Shown here one piece after another: positions 20,128 to 27,488 of a stretch of DNA of 64,000 bases. This DNA comes from Nitrospirota bacterium (GTDB lineage Bacteria > Nitrospirota > Thermodesulfovibrionia > Thermodesulfovibrionales > UBA1546). The stretch spans positions 62,001 to 126,000 of the forward strand of contig JACPZK010000017.1 in NCBI GenBank assembly GCA_016195565.1. Reading direction: 5' to 3'. The notes under the pieces were generated by a model. The model did not search any database. It saw only the letters and a list, made by a program, of their open reading frames with translations, and was not told the DNA's origin. The position numbers and the translations under genes were made by a program. Numbering within the stretch: position 1 is the stretch's first letter; each line of letters opens with the position of its first letter.

Positions 20128-20466
20128 ATGTATGCAATTATAGAAACAGGCGGAAAGCAATATAAAGTCTCATCAGGCGATACGATAAAGGTGGATAAGA
20201 TGGCTGAAGCAGCCGGCTCTGCCGTGACGCTGGATAAAGTGCTTGCAGTAGTCAGGGATGAGAAAGGCAAGAAGAATAAAATAGGCGCTCCTTTTGTAAA
20301 GGGCGCAGAGGTTAAGGCTGAGGTAATAGGCGCTGTAAAAGGCGACAAGGTCATTGTGCATAAGCAGAGGCCGAGAAAGGTGTACAGAAAAACCAACGGG
20401 CACAGGCAGCAGTATACAGCACTGAAGATAAACGAGATTGTAATCGGAGGAAAAGATGGCGCATAA
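20128..20466 (+). CDS. rplU: 50S ribosomal protein L21
   Basis: L21 is a structural protein of the large ribosomal subunit that binds 23S rRNA. The sequence starts with the family hallmark [14 protein letters not shown] and contains [20 protein letters not shown] chose ATG 20128 over ATG 20119: GGAGGT is only 2 nt before 20119 but 11 nt before 20128, and L21 normally begins MYA. At 112 residues it is near family length. It overlaps rpmA by 11 nt. Confidence 0.97.
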   Translation: MYAIIETGGKQYKVSSGDTIKVDKMAEAAGSAVTLDKVLAVVRDEKGKKNKIGAPFVKGAEVKAEVIGAVKGDKVIVHKQRPRKVYRKTNGHRQQYTALKINEIVIGGKDGA

Positions 20467-20746
20467 AAAAGGCGTAGGAAGTTCAAGAAACGGCCGTGAC
20501 AGCGAGTCTCAGCGTCTCGGCGTTAAGATATACGGAGGGCAGGTAGTCCGTGCAGGCAATATCATTGTAAGGCAGAGGGGCACAAAGTTCCATCCGGGAT
20601 TTAATGTCGGAAAAGGAACTGACGATACTCTGTTTGCAAAGGTTGACGGCAAAGTTTCTTTTGAGAGGAAGAACCGCTCAATGCTCAAGATAAGTGTATA
20701 TCCGATAACAGAGCCCGCAGTAGAGCAGACCGTAGCAGCAAGTTAG
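20456..20746 (+). CDS. rpmA: 50S ribosomal protein L27
   Basis: L27 lies near the peptidyl transferase centre. The 96-residue protein begins [20 protein letters not shown] and has [11 protein letters not shown], the usual conserved blocks. GGAGG precedes the start inside rplU. The GTPase gene obgE often follows rpmA, but here the next region is a repeat and a convergent transporter gene. Confidence 0.98.
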   Translation: MAHKKGVGSSRNGRDSESQRLGVKIYGGQVVRAGNIIVRQRGTKFHPGFNVGKGTDDTLFAKVDGKVSFERKNRSMLKISVYPITEPAVEQTVAAS

Positions 20747-20768
20747 TCCTCACGTTTCAATATTTTTC

Positions 20769-20836
20769 GTCATTCCCGCGAAAGTGGGAATCCAGTAAAA
20801 TCATATGTCTGGATTCCGCATCAAGTGCGGAATGAC
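20769..20836. repeat. GTCATTCCCG-type palindromic repeat
   Basis: Two inverted-repeat hairpins lie head to head: CATTCCCGCGAAAGTGGGAAT and, after a CCAG...CTGG spacer, GGATTCCGC...GCGGAATGAC. It lies in the convergent gap after rpmA. Related cores occur at 25579-25643 and 61100-61170. This type of repeat is widespread in bacterial genomes. Confidence 0.8.
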
Positions 20837-20865
20837 AAATAAAAAGGTATCACATTTTTATTTTT

Positions 20866-21735
20866 TCACAAAGCCGTTACGACCAACACAAAGCCGATGA
20901 GCATGAGGACTGCGCCGAGGAATCTTTCTTTAATATTCTCTTCCCTGAAAAGAAAGTAGCCGTACATTATCCCTATAATCAGGCTTAACCTTTTCACTGA
21001 AATCATATAAGCCACTTTTGTCAGGTTCATGGCAAGCATGTGTGTTGCTGCCATGACGGCAAAAAAAACACCCGGGAGGACAAGCTTCCTGAATTGTTTG
21101 TCTCTGAAAAAAACTCCCAGTTCCTTTCTGCCCATCCAGAAGGCTATGGGCGCAAAACAAATTGTCAGGGCTATGTAATAGGTTATTACAAAAAACAAAG
21201 GAGAGGAATGCTCTATCGCTATCTTGCCGAGAGATGCGGTAAAACAGTAAATAAGCGCAACTCCTATCATAAAGACCGAGCCTTTTTCTCTTGGTATGCT
21301 CCTGAACGGCTCAAGTATGCCTTTTTTTATTTCACTGATATTCAGTGTATAACTTCCCGCTGCAATGAGGAATATGCCTGCGCCTCCCCGGAACGAGACT
21401 TTCTCCCCAACAATCAGATAGGAGATGAAAATTAAAAACACAGGTGTAATCGCAAGGAACGGAAGCGTGAGGCTGAGGGGCGAAACCCTCAAAGCTTTTA
21501 TATACAGGATAATCGTCACAATCTCAAGCGGCAGTGCGATTGCAAAGGCCCTGTAAAATTCCGCATCAAGTTTCGGCACTGGAATAAAGGGACAGAGAAT
21601 CAGGAGCAGGGGGAGAGAAAAAAAGAACCTGAACCAGGCGGCAAGATATTCATTGCTGTCTTTCAAAGCCTTTTTGGTAAGCGCATCGCTTGTTGCGAGA
21701 GTAAAAGCTGATATTAACGCAAAAACCACCCACAT
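20866..21735 (-). CDS. EamA/DMT-family transporter
   Basis: The 289-residue protein has about ten hydrophobic helices arranged as two EamA repeats, as in drug/metabolite transporters (RhaT/YdcZ-like superfamily). The N-terminus MWVVFALISAFTLATSDALTKKAL and the second-half start IYCFTASLGKIAIEHSSPLFF fit this fold. The substrate cannot be told from sequence. It is a single gene, convergent with rpmA and divergent from the lipoprotein gene. Confidence 0.88.
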   Translation of the reverse strand: MWVVFALISAFTLATSDALTKKALKDSNEYLAAWFRFFFSLPLLLILCPFIPVPKLDAEFYRAFAIALPLEIVTIILYIKALRVSPLSLTLPFLAITPVFLIFISYLIVGEKVSFRGGAGIFLIAAGSYTLNISEIKKGILEPFRSIPREKGSVFMIGVALIYCFTASLGKIAIEHSSPLFFVITYYIALTICFAPIAFWMGRKELGVFFRDKQFRKLVLPGVFFAVMAATHMLAMNLTKVAYMISVKRLSLIIGIMYGYFLFREENIKERFLGAVLMLIGFVLVVTAL

Positions 21736-21780
21736 CCAGTTATTTTATAATAAAGATTAAAAATGTGATATTATATTTCC

Positions 21781-22080
21781 ATGAAAAGGTTGTTTTTAGG
21801 CTTGGCTGTTTTATCTCTTATTGCGGCTTGTGATGAAAAGCCCAAAAACCCTGTCTCAGAATACGGCGATGCGATGATTAACGCATATAAAAAAGGGCAG
21901 GCTGTTAAAGAAACTGCAGACCTTGATGCGTTAAGAAAGACCATTCAGGCATATCATGCCGCCAATGATAAATATCCTCAGTCCCTCGATGATGTTAAAG
22001 AATTAATCGGCGCTGAAATGGATATGTCGAAATACAGCTATGACCCTCAGACAGGGACTGTGAACATCAGGAATAATTAA
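21781..22080 (+). CDS. Small putative lipoprotein
   Basis: This 99-residue protein starts with a lipoprotein signal (MKRLFLGLAVLSLIAAC; lipobox LIAAC, Cys17), so it is probably anchored in the cell envelope after Lgt/LspA processing. The C-terminal half (ALRKTIQAYHAANDKYPQSL and YDPQTGTV) resembles the globular end of type II secretion pseudopilins, though the pilin N-terminal helix is absent. The function is unknown. A TATTAT box ends 6 nt before the ATG and there is no ribosome site, which suggests a leaderless mRNA. Confidence 0.8.
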   Translation: MKRLFLGLAVLSLIAACDEKPKNPVSEYGDAMINAYKKGQAVKETADLDALRKTIQAYHAANDKYPQSLDDVKELIGAEMDMSKYSYDPQTGTVNIRNN

Positions 22081-22135
22081 GCCTGTCAGATAACCTCATG
22101 ACGGAAGATTCTGATTTTTGATGGGGGTGTTTACT

Positions 22136-22212
22136 TGAAATATTAAGATTAAAGTTTCCGTTTGCAGCTTATAACTTTTAACTCTTTGCTTTAAACTCTT
22201 AACTTTCATTGC
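22136..22212. repeat. AACTTTT/AACTCTT heptad repeat
   Basis: Short runs of ATTAAGATTAAAGTT face inverted ATAACTTTTAACTCTT and AAACTCTTAACTTT runs. This is a weaker copy of the heptad repeat found at 13479-13567. It lies between the lipoprotein gene and the tRNA promoter. Confidence 0.6.
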
Positions 22213-22239
22213 ATTTAGATTTTATCACAAGCGTCATAT

Positions 22240-22269
22240 TTGACAAAAGTTATCTGTGTGTAGTTTAAT
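22240..22269 (+). promoter_or_regulatory. Sigma-70-type promoter of tRNA-Val (and possibly tRNA-Asp)
   Basis: A perfect TTGACA (22240-22245), an 18-bp spacer and TTTAAT (22264-22269) lie 21 bp before the tRNA-Val gene. Confidence 0.65.
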
Positions 22270-22290
22270 AATAACTCTTTTGTTCTATTA

Positions 22291-22366
22291 GGGCGGATAG
22301 CTCAGATGGGAGAGCACAGCCCTTACAAGGCTGGGGTCACAGGTTCAATCCCTGTTCCGCCTACCA
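22291..22366 (+). tRNA. tRNA-Val (anticodon TAC)
   Basis: The 76-nt cloverleaf has acceptor stem GGGCGGA/TCCGCCT (first pair G-U), D arm GCTCAGATGGGAGAGC, anticodon stem CAGCC/GGCTG with loop CTTACAA (anticodon TAC), T arm CAGGTTCAATCCCTG, discriminator A and encoded CCA. Confidence 0.95.
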
Positions 22367-22469
22367 TTTTTGCCTATGGCAAAAATGGAGTGAGAAGTTA
22401 AGAGTTTTTTTCACTTTCAACTTTTCACTTCTAACTTGTAACTCAAAAATCTGTTTTACAGATTTTTGC
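22364..22469. repeat. Hairpin-bounded repeat between tRNA-Val and tRNA-Asp
   Basis: The tRNA spacer is made of repeats: an 11-bp hairpin CCATTTTTGCC/GGCAAAAATGG starting at the tRNA CCA, then inverted heptads (AGAAGTTAAGAG against CACTTCTAACTTG), then a 10-bp hairpin AAAAATCTGT/ACAGATTTTT (22445-22467). The GGCAAAAAT and ATTTTTGCC ends face each other, giving the element inverted termini. Confidence 0.65.
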
Positions 22470-22472
22470 CTT

Positions 22473-22549
<77 letters not shown>

Positions 22550-22604
22550 TACCTTTGAGGGAGGTCGTCCCGATAATATCGGGGTCCACCCCGCCGGCTT
22601 CTCT

Positions 22605-22664
22605 ACCCCGTTAGAATGCCCCGTGTGAGCCTTCCCGTTAATAGGCAAAGTCTTCTAACGGGGT
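22605..22664. terminator. Inverted repeat downstream of the MEMO gene
   Basis: ACCCCGTTAGAA (22605-22616) and TTCTAACGGGGT (22653-22664) form a perfect 12-bp stem with a 36-nt loop, ending at the stop codon of the minus-strand MEMO gene. It may act in termination or be a repeat element. No T-run follows on either strand, so the terminator role is uncertain. Confidence 0.4.
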
Positions 22665-23498
22665 CTACTTCACTATCATGCCTGCGTAACCCACTACATG
22701 GTCATAGTCTCCGCTGACTTCGCCTGATGTGGCGTATTTTACGAGCCTTGCCTCAATAGCTCCGAGCGCCTTTGCCGCAAAGAGCATTATTGTTGCCGGA
22801 AGATAGCCGCACATAGAAATTCTCTCCCTTCCTACAACTTCATAAAGCCCTTCAGGTTTCAGGGACCTAATCATTTCTATCGCTTTTTTGTCTTTCTGCC
22901 TTGCTACATCATCAGGCACGTAGTGGCTCATGTCAGAGCTTGCAGCTATGACAACGGCATAATTAACCTCTTTTATTGATTTTGCGATTCCCTCGCCGAG
23001 CAAACGGCACTCTTCAAGAGAGGCTGACATAACTGTAATCGGCACGATCTTCGGCCCGCCTGATCCGCCTAAGGCGGAGGACGGCTCTTTTGAAAAATAA
23101 GCTATGAACGGAAGCTGCACTTCAAGTGAATGCTCAAATGCATGTGCCTGTGCATCCTCTGAAATTATCGGTGTGTTTGCGGCTATTCTCCGTGAAAGCT
23201 TCTCATCTATGGAAAAAACACCTGTTGGTATTTCCCATTCGCCTGACGCCATCATGGAAACCTTTGCGCCAATGCCTGTATGATTAGGGCCTATAAGCAC
23301 AAATGTTTTAGGAAACTCTATTGCTGAGTATACCTCTCCTGCAACAGAGCCCGAGTATATGAGTCCGGCATGAGGAGAGAGTATCCCGATTGTGTGTTCT
23401 TTTACGGCGTTGATGTTTATGTATTGTTGGACCTGCTGTGTCAGTTTTGATGCTGTGCCCTGATAGAACTGTCCTGCAACTGCGGGAGACCTTCTCAT
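22665..23498 (-). CDS. MEMO family protein (AmmeMemoRadiSam system protein B)
   Basis: The 277-residue protein matches the MEMO1/class III extradiol dioxygenase-like family. It begins RRSPAVAGQFYQG and has LSPHAGLIYSGSVAGEVY, LIGPNHTG, HSLEVQLPFI, ASSDMSHY and GDYDHVVGYAGM, which include the conserved His residues. Bacterial members often occur with AMMECR1 and a radical-SAM protein; neither partner is in this window. An insert after YFSKE (residues about 137-148, DNA 23053-23092) is encoded by a palindromic TCCGCCT-A-AGGCGGA repeat in frame. The function of the family in bacteria is not settled. Confidence 0.9.
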   Translation of the reverse strand: MRRSPAVAGQFYQGTASKLTQQVQQYININAVKEHTIGILSPHAGLIYSGSVAGEVYSAIEFPKTFVLIGPNHTGIGAKVSMMASGEWEIPTGVFSIDEKLSRRIAANTPIISEDAQAHAFEHSLEVQLPFIAYFSKEPSSALGGSGGPKIVPITVMSASLEECRLLGEGIAKSIKEVNYAVVIAASSDMSHYVPDDVARQKDKKAIEMIRSLKPEGLYEVVGRERISMCGYLPATIMLFAAKALGAIEARLVKYATSGEVSGDYDHVVGYAGMIVK

Positions 23499-23536
23499 GC
23501 TTTCCTCTCATCTGTCATTGCAAGTCCCTTCGCTTT

Positions 23537-23639
23537 TGTCATTGCGAGCGGAGCGAAGCAATCTTGTTTTTTGAGATTGCGGAGACTGTTCCGAGCCTGT
23601 AATGAGATTGCTTCGGGACTTCGTCCCTCGCAATGACAG
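23537..23639. repeat. GTCATTGCGAG-type palindromic repeat
   Basis: The element begins TGTCATTGCGAGCGG and ends CCCTCGCAATGACA, with AAGCAATCT/AGATTGC internal inverted segments (two copies, one imperfect). It lies in the gap between the MEMO gene and dnaB. Other copies are at 27506-27579, 30579-30661 and 63371-63494. Confidence 0.8.
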
Positions 23640-23668
23640 GTGAGGCATCTATTGCTCCTGCAATGACA

Positions 23669-25039
23669 TTAAAAGACATCTTCAGTTTCCTGATATTCCC
23701 TGTCGCTGTAATTTTCAAACCTTGTGTATTGCGGGAAGAATGCGAGATTGATTGTTTTGGTCGGCCCGTTTCTCTGCTTTGCAACATTGATTTCCGCCTT
23801 GCCCCTGTCATTAGAATCCTTATTGTAGAATTCATCCCTGTAGAGGAAGATTATGACGTCCGCATCCTGCTCTATTGCGCCTGACTCTCTCAAATCAGAG
23901 AGATTAGGCCTTTTGTCGTTTCTTTGCTCTACGCCTCTGTTTAGCTGGCTCAGAGCTATTACGGGCACTTGCAGTTCTTTGGACAGCGCCTTGAGCGAAC
24001 GGGATATCTCGGAGATTTCCTGTTCCCTGTTCTTGTCAAAGCCTCCTCTGCCTCTCATCAGCTGGAGGTAGTCCACTACTATAAGGCTTAATCCCTTGTG
24101 TTCAAGTTTAAGCCGCCGCGCCTTAGCCCTCATCTCAAGGACATTTATGTTTGAGGAATCATCTATGAAGACAGGCGCCTCTGTGAGTTTGCCTGCGGCA
24201 TTGGTGAGTTTGCTCCAGTCCTCTTTTCTTATGAAACCTTTTCTTACGCTGTTGGAATCAACCCTTGCTTCCGAACAGAGCATTCTCAGCGCCAGCTGTT
24301 CCTTTGACATTTCCAGACTGAATATTGCGACTGGTTCTTTCAGCTCAACACCAACCTGACGGGCAATATCAAGGCTGAATGCTGTTTTCCCCATAGAAGG
24401 CCTTCCGCCTATTACTATCAGGTCGCCCCTCTGAAATCCTGACGTCAGCTCATCCAACTGGGTAAACCCTGACGCAACGCCTGTTATTGCGCTCTTTTTG
24501 TCATAAAGGTACTCTATAGTCTCAAAGCTGCCCTTTATCAGGTCTTTCAAAGTTACAAAGGACGCCTTTATGCGCTTGTCCGATATATTGAAAATTATTC
24601 TCTCCGCATTATCAACAAGTTCGTCGGCGTCCAGGTTGTCTTCATAAACCTTGCCTGCAATTTCAGAAGCGGATTTTATGAGCGACCTCATGAGAGCTTT
24701 TTCGCGGATTATCTTTGAATGATATTTTATGTTCGCAGCGGTGGGAACCTGGCTTGCAAGGGCGGACAGATATGGTTCTCCGCCCACTGCGTCAAGGTCG
24801 TTTCTTTTCCTGAGTTCTTCCGAGATTGTTATCAGGTCAATAGGCTCGTTTTTTTCAAAGAGTTCTATCATCGCATCGAAAATTTTCCTGTGCGATTCCT
24901 TGTAAAAATCTTCACGCGTGATAATCTCGATGATTTTCGGGAACGCATCGTTTTCTATCATGATTGCGCCGAGGACAGACTGCTCTGCCTCAATGTTCTG
25001 AGGCGGCAGCTTGTTTGTTGTCAGGTCTGTATCTTTCAT
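23669..25039 (-). CDS. dnaB: Replicative DNA helicase DnaB
   Basis: DnaB is the hexameric helicase of the replication fork. The 456-residue protein has the N-terminal primase-interacting domain (PPQNIEAEQSVLGAIM) and the RecA-like C-terminal domain with Walker A GGRPSMGKTAF near residue 215, SLEMSKEQL, and the VVDYLQLMRG Walker B segment. No intein is present. The start overlaps the rplI stop by one base (TAATG arrangement), giving the common rplI-dnaB operon. Confidence 0.98.
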   Translation of the reverse strand: MKDTDLTTNKLPPQNIEAEQSVLGAIMIENDAFPKIIEIITREDFYKESHRKIFDAMIELFEKNEPIDLITISEELRKRNDLDAVGGEPYLSALASQVPTAANIKYHSKIIREKALMRSLIKSASEIAGKVYEDNLDADELVDNAERIIFNISDKRIKASFVTLKDLIKGSFETIEYLYDKKSAITGVASGFTQLDELTSGFQRGDLIVIGGRPSMGKTAFSLDIARQVGVELKEPVAIFSLEMSKEQLALRMLCSEARVDSNSVRKGFIRKEDWSKLTNAAGKLTEAPVFIDDSSNINVLEMRAKARRLKLEHKGLSLIVVDYLQLMRGRGGFDKNREQEISEISRSLKALSKELQVPVIALSQLNRGVEQRNDKRPNLSDLRESGAIEQDADVIIFLYRDEFYNKDSNDRGKAEINVAKQRNGPTKTINLAFFPQYTRFENYSDREYQETEDVF

Positions 25040-25482
25040 TATTCTGCGATTACCGTAATATTCAGTTGTGTTGTTATATCAGAGTGAACCTTTATGCTCA
25101 CAGTGTAAGCGCCGAGCCTTTTAATCGGCTCTTCTATGGATATTTTTTTCTTGTCTATATCAATGCCCTCATTTTTGAGCGCTGATGCAATGTCCATCGA
25201 GGTTATGGAGCCGAAGAGCTTCTCTTCTTCGCCCGCCTTTGCCTTTATGAACAGGTTAAGCGATGCTATTTTCCCGGAAAGCGTCTGAGCCGAGTTCTTC
25301 TGTTTCTTTGCCTTTGCCTGAATTATTTTTTTCTGGTGCTCAAGCTCCTTTATGTTTTTTGTGATTGCCTCCACTGCCAGTTTTTTTGGGATAAGAAAAT
25401 TTCTTGCATAACCTTCAGCGGCATTGACAATATCGCCCATCTTGCCGAGATTCTTCACGTCTTCTTTGAGAATTACTTTCAT
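25039..25482 (-). CDS. rplI: 50S ribosomal protein L9
   Basis: L9 is a two-domain protein of the large subunit. The 147-residue protein begins MKVILKEDVKNLGKMGDIV and has the GYARNFLIPKKLA hallmark, a lysine-rich linking helix and a C-terminal domain with KLFGSITSMDIASAL. AGGAGG precedes the ATG. The usual rpsF-ssb-rpsR genes are not upstream; a MITE-like element and a toxin-antitoxin pair are there instead. Confidence 0.98.
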   Translation of the reverse strand: MKVILKEDVKNLGKMGDIVNAAEGYARNFLIPKKLAVEAITKNIKELEHQKKIIQAKAKKQKNSAQTLSGKIASLNLFIKAKAGEEEKLFGSITSMDIASALKNEGIDIDKKKISIEEPIKRLGAYTVSIKVHSDITTQLNITVIAE

Positions 25483-25545
25483 TTATAGGCCTCCTTTTTT
25501 ATTGAACTCCAATATATAATGATTTTTGGTAGCGAATTGTATTTC

Positions 25546-25686
25546 TTACTAAGGAGTTCATAAGTAAGACCACATGATTGTCATTCCCGTGAAAACGGGA
25601 ATCCAGAAAAGACACTGGATTCCGTGTCAAGCACGGAATGACAAAACAGGCTGAACACGTGGCGTTACTTATGGTCTTATTAGTAA
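25546..25686. mobile_element. MITE-like element with terminal inverted repeats (copy 1)
   Basis: The 141-bp element has terminal inverted repeats of the form TTACTAAnnAnnnCATAAGTAA, and a core of two head-to-head hairpins of the GTCATTCCCG family (GTCATTCCCGTG...CGGGAATCCAG and CTGGATTCCGTG...CACGGAATGAC). It encodes nothing. A second copy in opposite orientation lies at 61055-61202. The rest of the 25483-25757 gap holds no gene. Confidence 0.7.
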
Positions 25687-25757
25687 CTACTATTTTGGTT
25701 TAAACCATGATAAAAATCAAGGGGAATCTGAGGTTTTTTAAGATGACAGGAGGGACT

Positions 25758-26171
25758 TTAGTTCTGCCCCAGATTGTTTTCAATTTGGTTAATAAAAATA
25801 TCCACATCCTTAAGTCTGGATATTATCTCTTCACAGATGAACTTTGCATCTATCTGTTCATAGTCATGCGCTAAGAAGTTTCTGAAACCTGCTACCTTTG
25901 CGAAGGAATAGGCGAAATCAGGCTCTAATATCTTATTGTCTCCCAATATATCAAACGCCTCATGATAAGACTGAGGGGGCCTGAGTTTTTTGTGTTTAAT
26001 GACAAGCTCTGCAAGGGCTATGCAGCTGTCTGTAAGCAAATAAAGATAATGAAGCAGCGCCCCGCGATAAATTGAGTCAGCGGCAAAACGCTTCAGGCAA
26101 TCCTCCTTGATTGACCTGATTAATGAAAGATATTCCTTAATCCTTTCAATCTTTTGATGAATTCTTTCCAT
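25758..26171 (-). CDS. hepT: HepT-like toxin (DUF86 family)
   Basis: This 137-residue all-helical protein matches the DUF86/HepT family. It carries the family RX4HXY motif as RNFLAHDY at about residues 96-103. HepT proteins are HEPN-fold RNases that pair with an MntA-type nucleotidyltransferase antitoxin, which neutralises HepT by adding AMP units next to the motif. The start overlaps the mntA stop by one base, so the pair is translationally coupled and forms a type VII toxin-antitoxin module. Confidence 0.88.
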   Translation of the reverse strand: MERIHQKIERIKEYLSLIRSIKEDCLKRFAADSIYRGALLHYLYLLTDSCIALAELVIKHKKLRPPQSYHEAFDILGDNKILEPDFAYSFAKVAGFRNFLAHDYEQIDAKFICEEIISRLKDVDIFINQIENNLGQN

Positions 26172-26572
26172 TAAATCCCTATAACAGAAAGCCTTTGTTC
26201 TTTAAAGTCAATTGCACGGTGCAGAATTCTGTGTTCAAACTCTTCTCTGAATTCTGCATCTTTATCAAATAAAACAACACCCTGTCTTATTGTCTCGTCA
26301 AGAAGCATTATATTGCGTGTTGTATTGAGGACAACCATATCAATGTCATTCCTTTTTAATGCCCTGCAGATGTCAGCATACAAGGAGACTCTCAACTCAA
26401 AAAAAGATTCTCCCGCTTTGCCCGAGAAAAACACTGCAATATCTATATCACTTAAGGGAAGGGCTTCATCCTGCGAGACTGAACCAAAGAGGTAAGCAAA
26501 CAAAATTCTCTCACCGTATTTCTGAAAGACCGGCATAAGGGTATCCTTAATTTCTATTATTTCTTTACTCAT
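26171..26572 (-). CDS. mntA: MntA-like antitoxin nucleotidyltransferase
   Basis: This 133-residue minimal nucleotidyltransferase has the GSX10DXD motif (GS in LFGSVSQDEA, DID in PLSDIDIAVF, about residues 30-44) and a third acidic residue in NDIDMVVL. It is the antitoxin partner of the adjoining HepT. A TATACT box (26579-26584) ends 6 nt before the ATG and no ribosome site is visible, so the module may have a leaderless mRNA. Confidence 0.9.
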   Translation of the reverse strand: MSKEIIEIKDTLMPVFQKYGERILFAYLFGSVSQDEALPLSDIDIAVFFSGKAGESFFELRVSLYADICRALKRNDIDMVVLNTTRNIMLLDETIRQGVVLFDKDAEFREEFEHRILHRAIDFKEQRLSVIGI

Positions 26573-26578
26573 AGCATA

Positions 26579-26584
26579 AGTATA
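26579..26584 (-). promoter_or_regulatory. -10 box of the mntA-hepT module
   Basis: TATACT on the minus strand ends 6 nt before the mntA ATG, consistent with a transcript starting at the start codon. No convincing -35 box is seen. Confidence 0.4.
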
Positions 26585-26645
26585 TCACAAATGATTTGAA
26601 GTCACGAGGCAAGGTAAGCCGAAGCAGTGTTGGGCGCAAAAGGGT

Positions 26646-27488
26646 TTACGGCATTACCTTAAACGGCACAGGAATAAATGTCAGGATGAATATTATTGCC
26701 GTAATCCAGCTGATGAGCCTTCTTCTGCCGTCCAGAGGCGTTTCCCAGTACATAACAGGCGGATGCCTCAGACCCAGAATAAGCAGGAGCACGGCCCATA
26801 TAATCCATCCCTCCCAGAATAAGAACCCAAGTATCAGCATGGAAAGGACCAATATCTTTGACATGTTCTCATGTTTTTCTCCCAACAGGGCATACGCAAT
26901 GTGCCCTCCGTCAAGCTGGCCTACGGGTATCAGATTCAGCGCCGTGACAAAGAAACCTATCCACCCTGCAAATGCAATGGGGTGCAAAAGCACATCATAC
27001 GATTCCGGCAGATCGCCCAGAATTAATCGCGAAAGCAGAGAGAAAAGCAGAGAGTCTCCGAGAGACAGGCCGCCTTCCAGCCCTTTTGCCACTATTATCC
27101 TGGACAGCGGAAGTCCTATGATGACTGCCATAAGCGAGACTATAAAGCCTGCGATAGGGCCTGATGCGCCAATGTCTATAAGCGCTTCTCTTGTAGTGAT
27201 GGGAGATTTCATTTTTATAAATGCGCCGAGTGTTCCAATTAAGGTAGGCGCGGGAATGAAATAGGGCAGGGTTGCCTTCACATGATGCTTTCTTGAGGCA
27301 ATATAATGCGATAACTCATGACAGAGAAGTATAAGCATAAGGGTAACTGAAAACGGCAGTCCGGCTGTTATTTTTGACGGAGTTTTAATTATGTCTTCTA
27401 TTGTCTGTGTCTGGAGTGCGCCCACTGTAAGAGTGGAAAAAAATGTGGCGATAAAAAGAACTATGTGCAGCCACGGAATTTTTTTCAT
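26646..27488 (-). CDS. Site-2 protease family membrane metalloprotease (M50)
   Basis: This 280-residue polytopic protein has the zinc-binding HELSH (HExxH) motif near residue 57 and the second motif NLIPVGQLDGGHIAYAL near residue 190, as in M50 peptidases. Such enzymes cut substrates within the membrane, often anti-sigma factors or signal peptides. No PDZ domain is present; the central part has further helices. It overlaps rimO by 4 nt. The substrate is unknown. Confidence 0.9.
   Translation of the reverse strand: MKKIPWLHIVLFIATFFSTLTVGALQTQTIEDIIKTPSKITAGLPFSVTLMLILLCHELSHYIASRKHHVKATLPYFIPAPTLIGTLGAFIKMKSPITTREALIDIGASGPIAGFIVSLMAVIIGLPLSRIIVAKGLEGGLSLGDSLLFSLLSRLILGDLPESYDVLLHPIAFAGWIGFFVTALNLIPVGQLDGGHIAYALLGEKHENMSKILVLSMLILGFLFWEGWIIWAVLLLILGLRHPPVMYWETPLDGRRRLISWITAIIFILTFIPVPFKVMP

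Noticed and set aside
26596-27264. 222-codon plus-strand ORF
   Set aside because: It is antisense to the M50 protease gene, which has clear zinc-binding motifs; the ORF reading is Ser/Pro/Arg-rich with no family motif.
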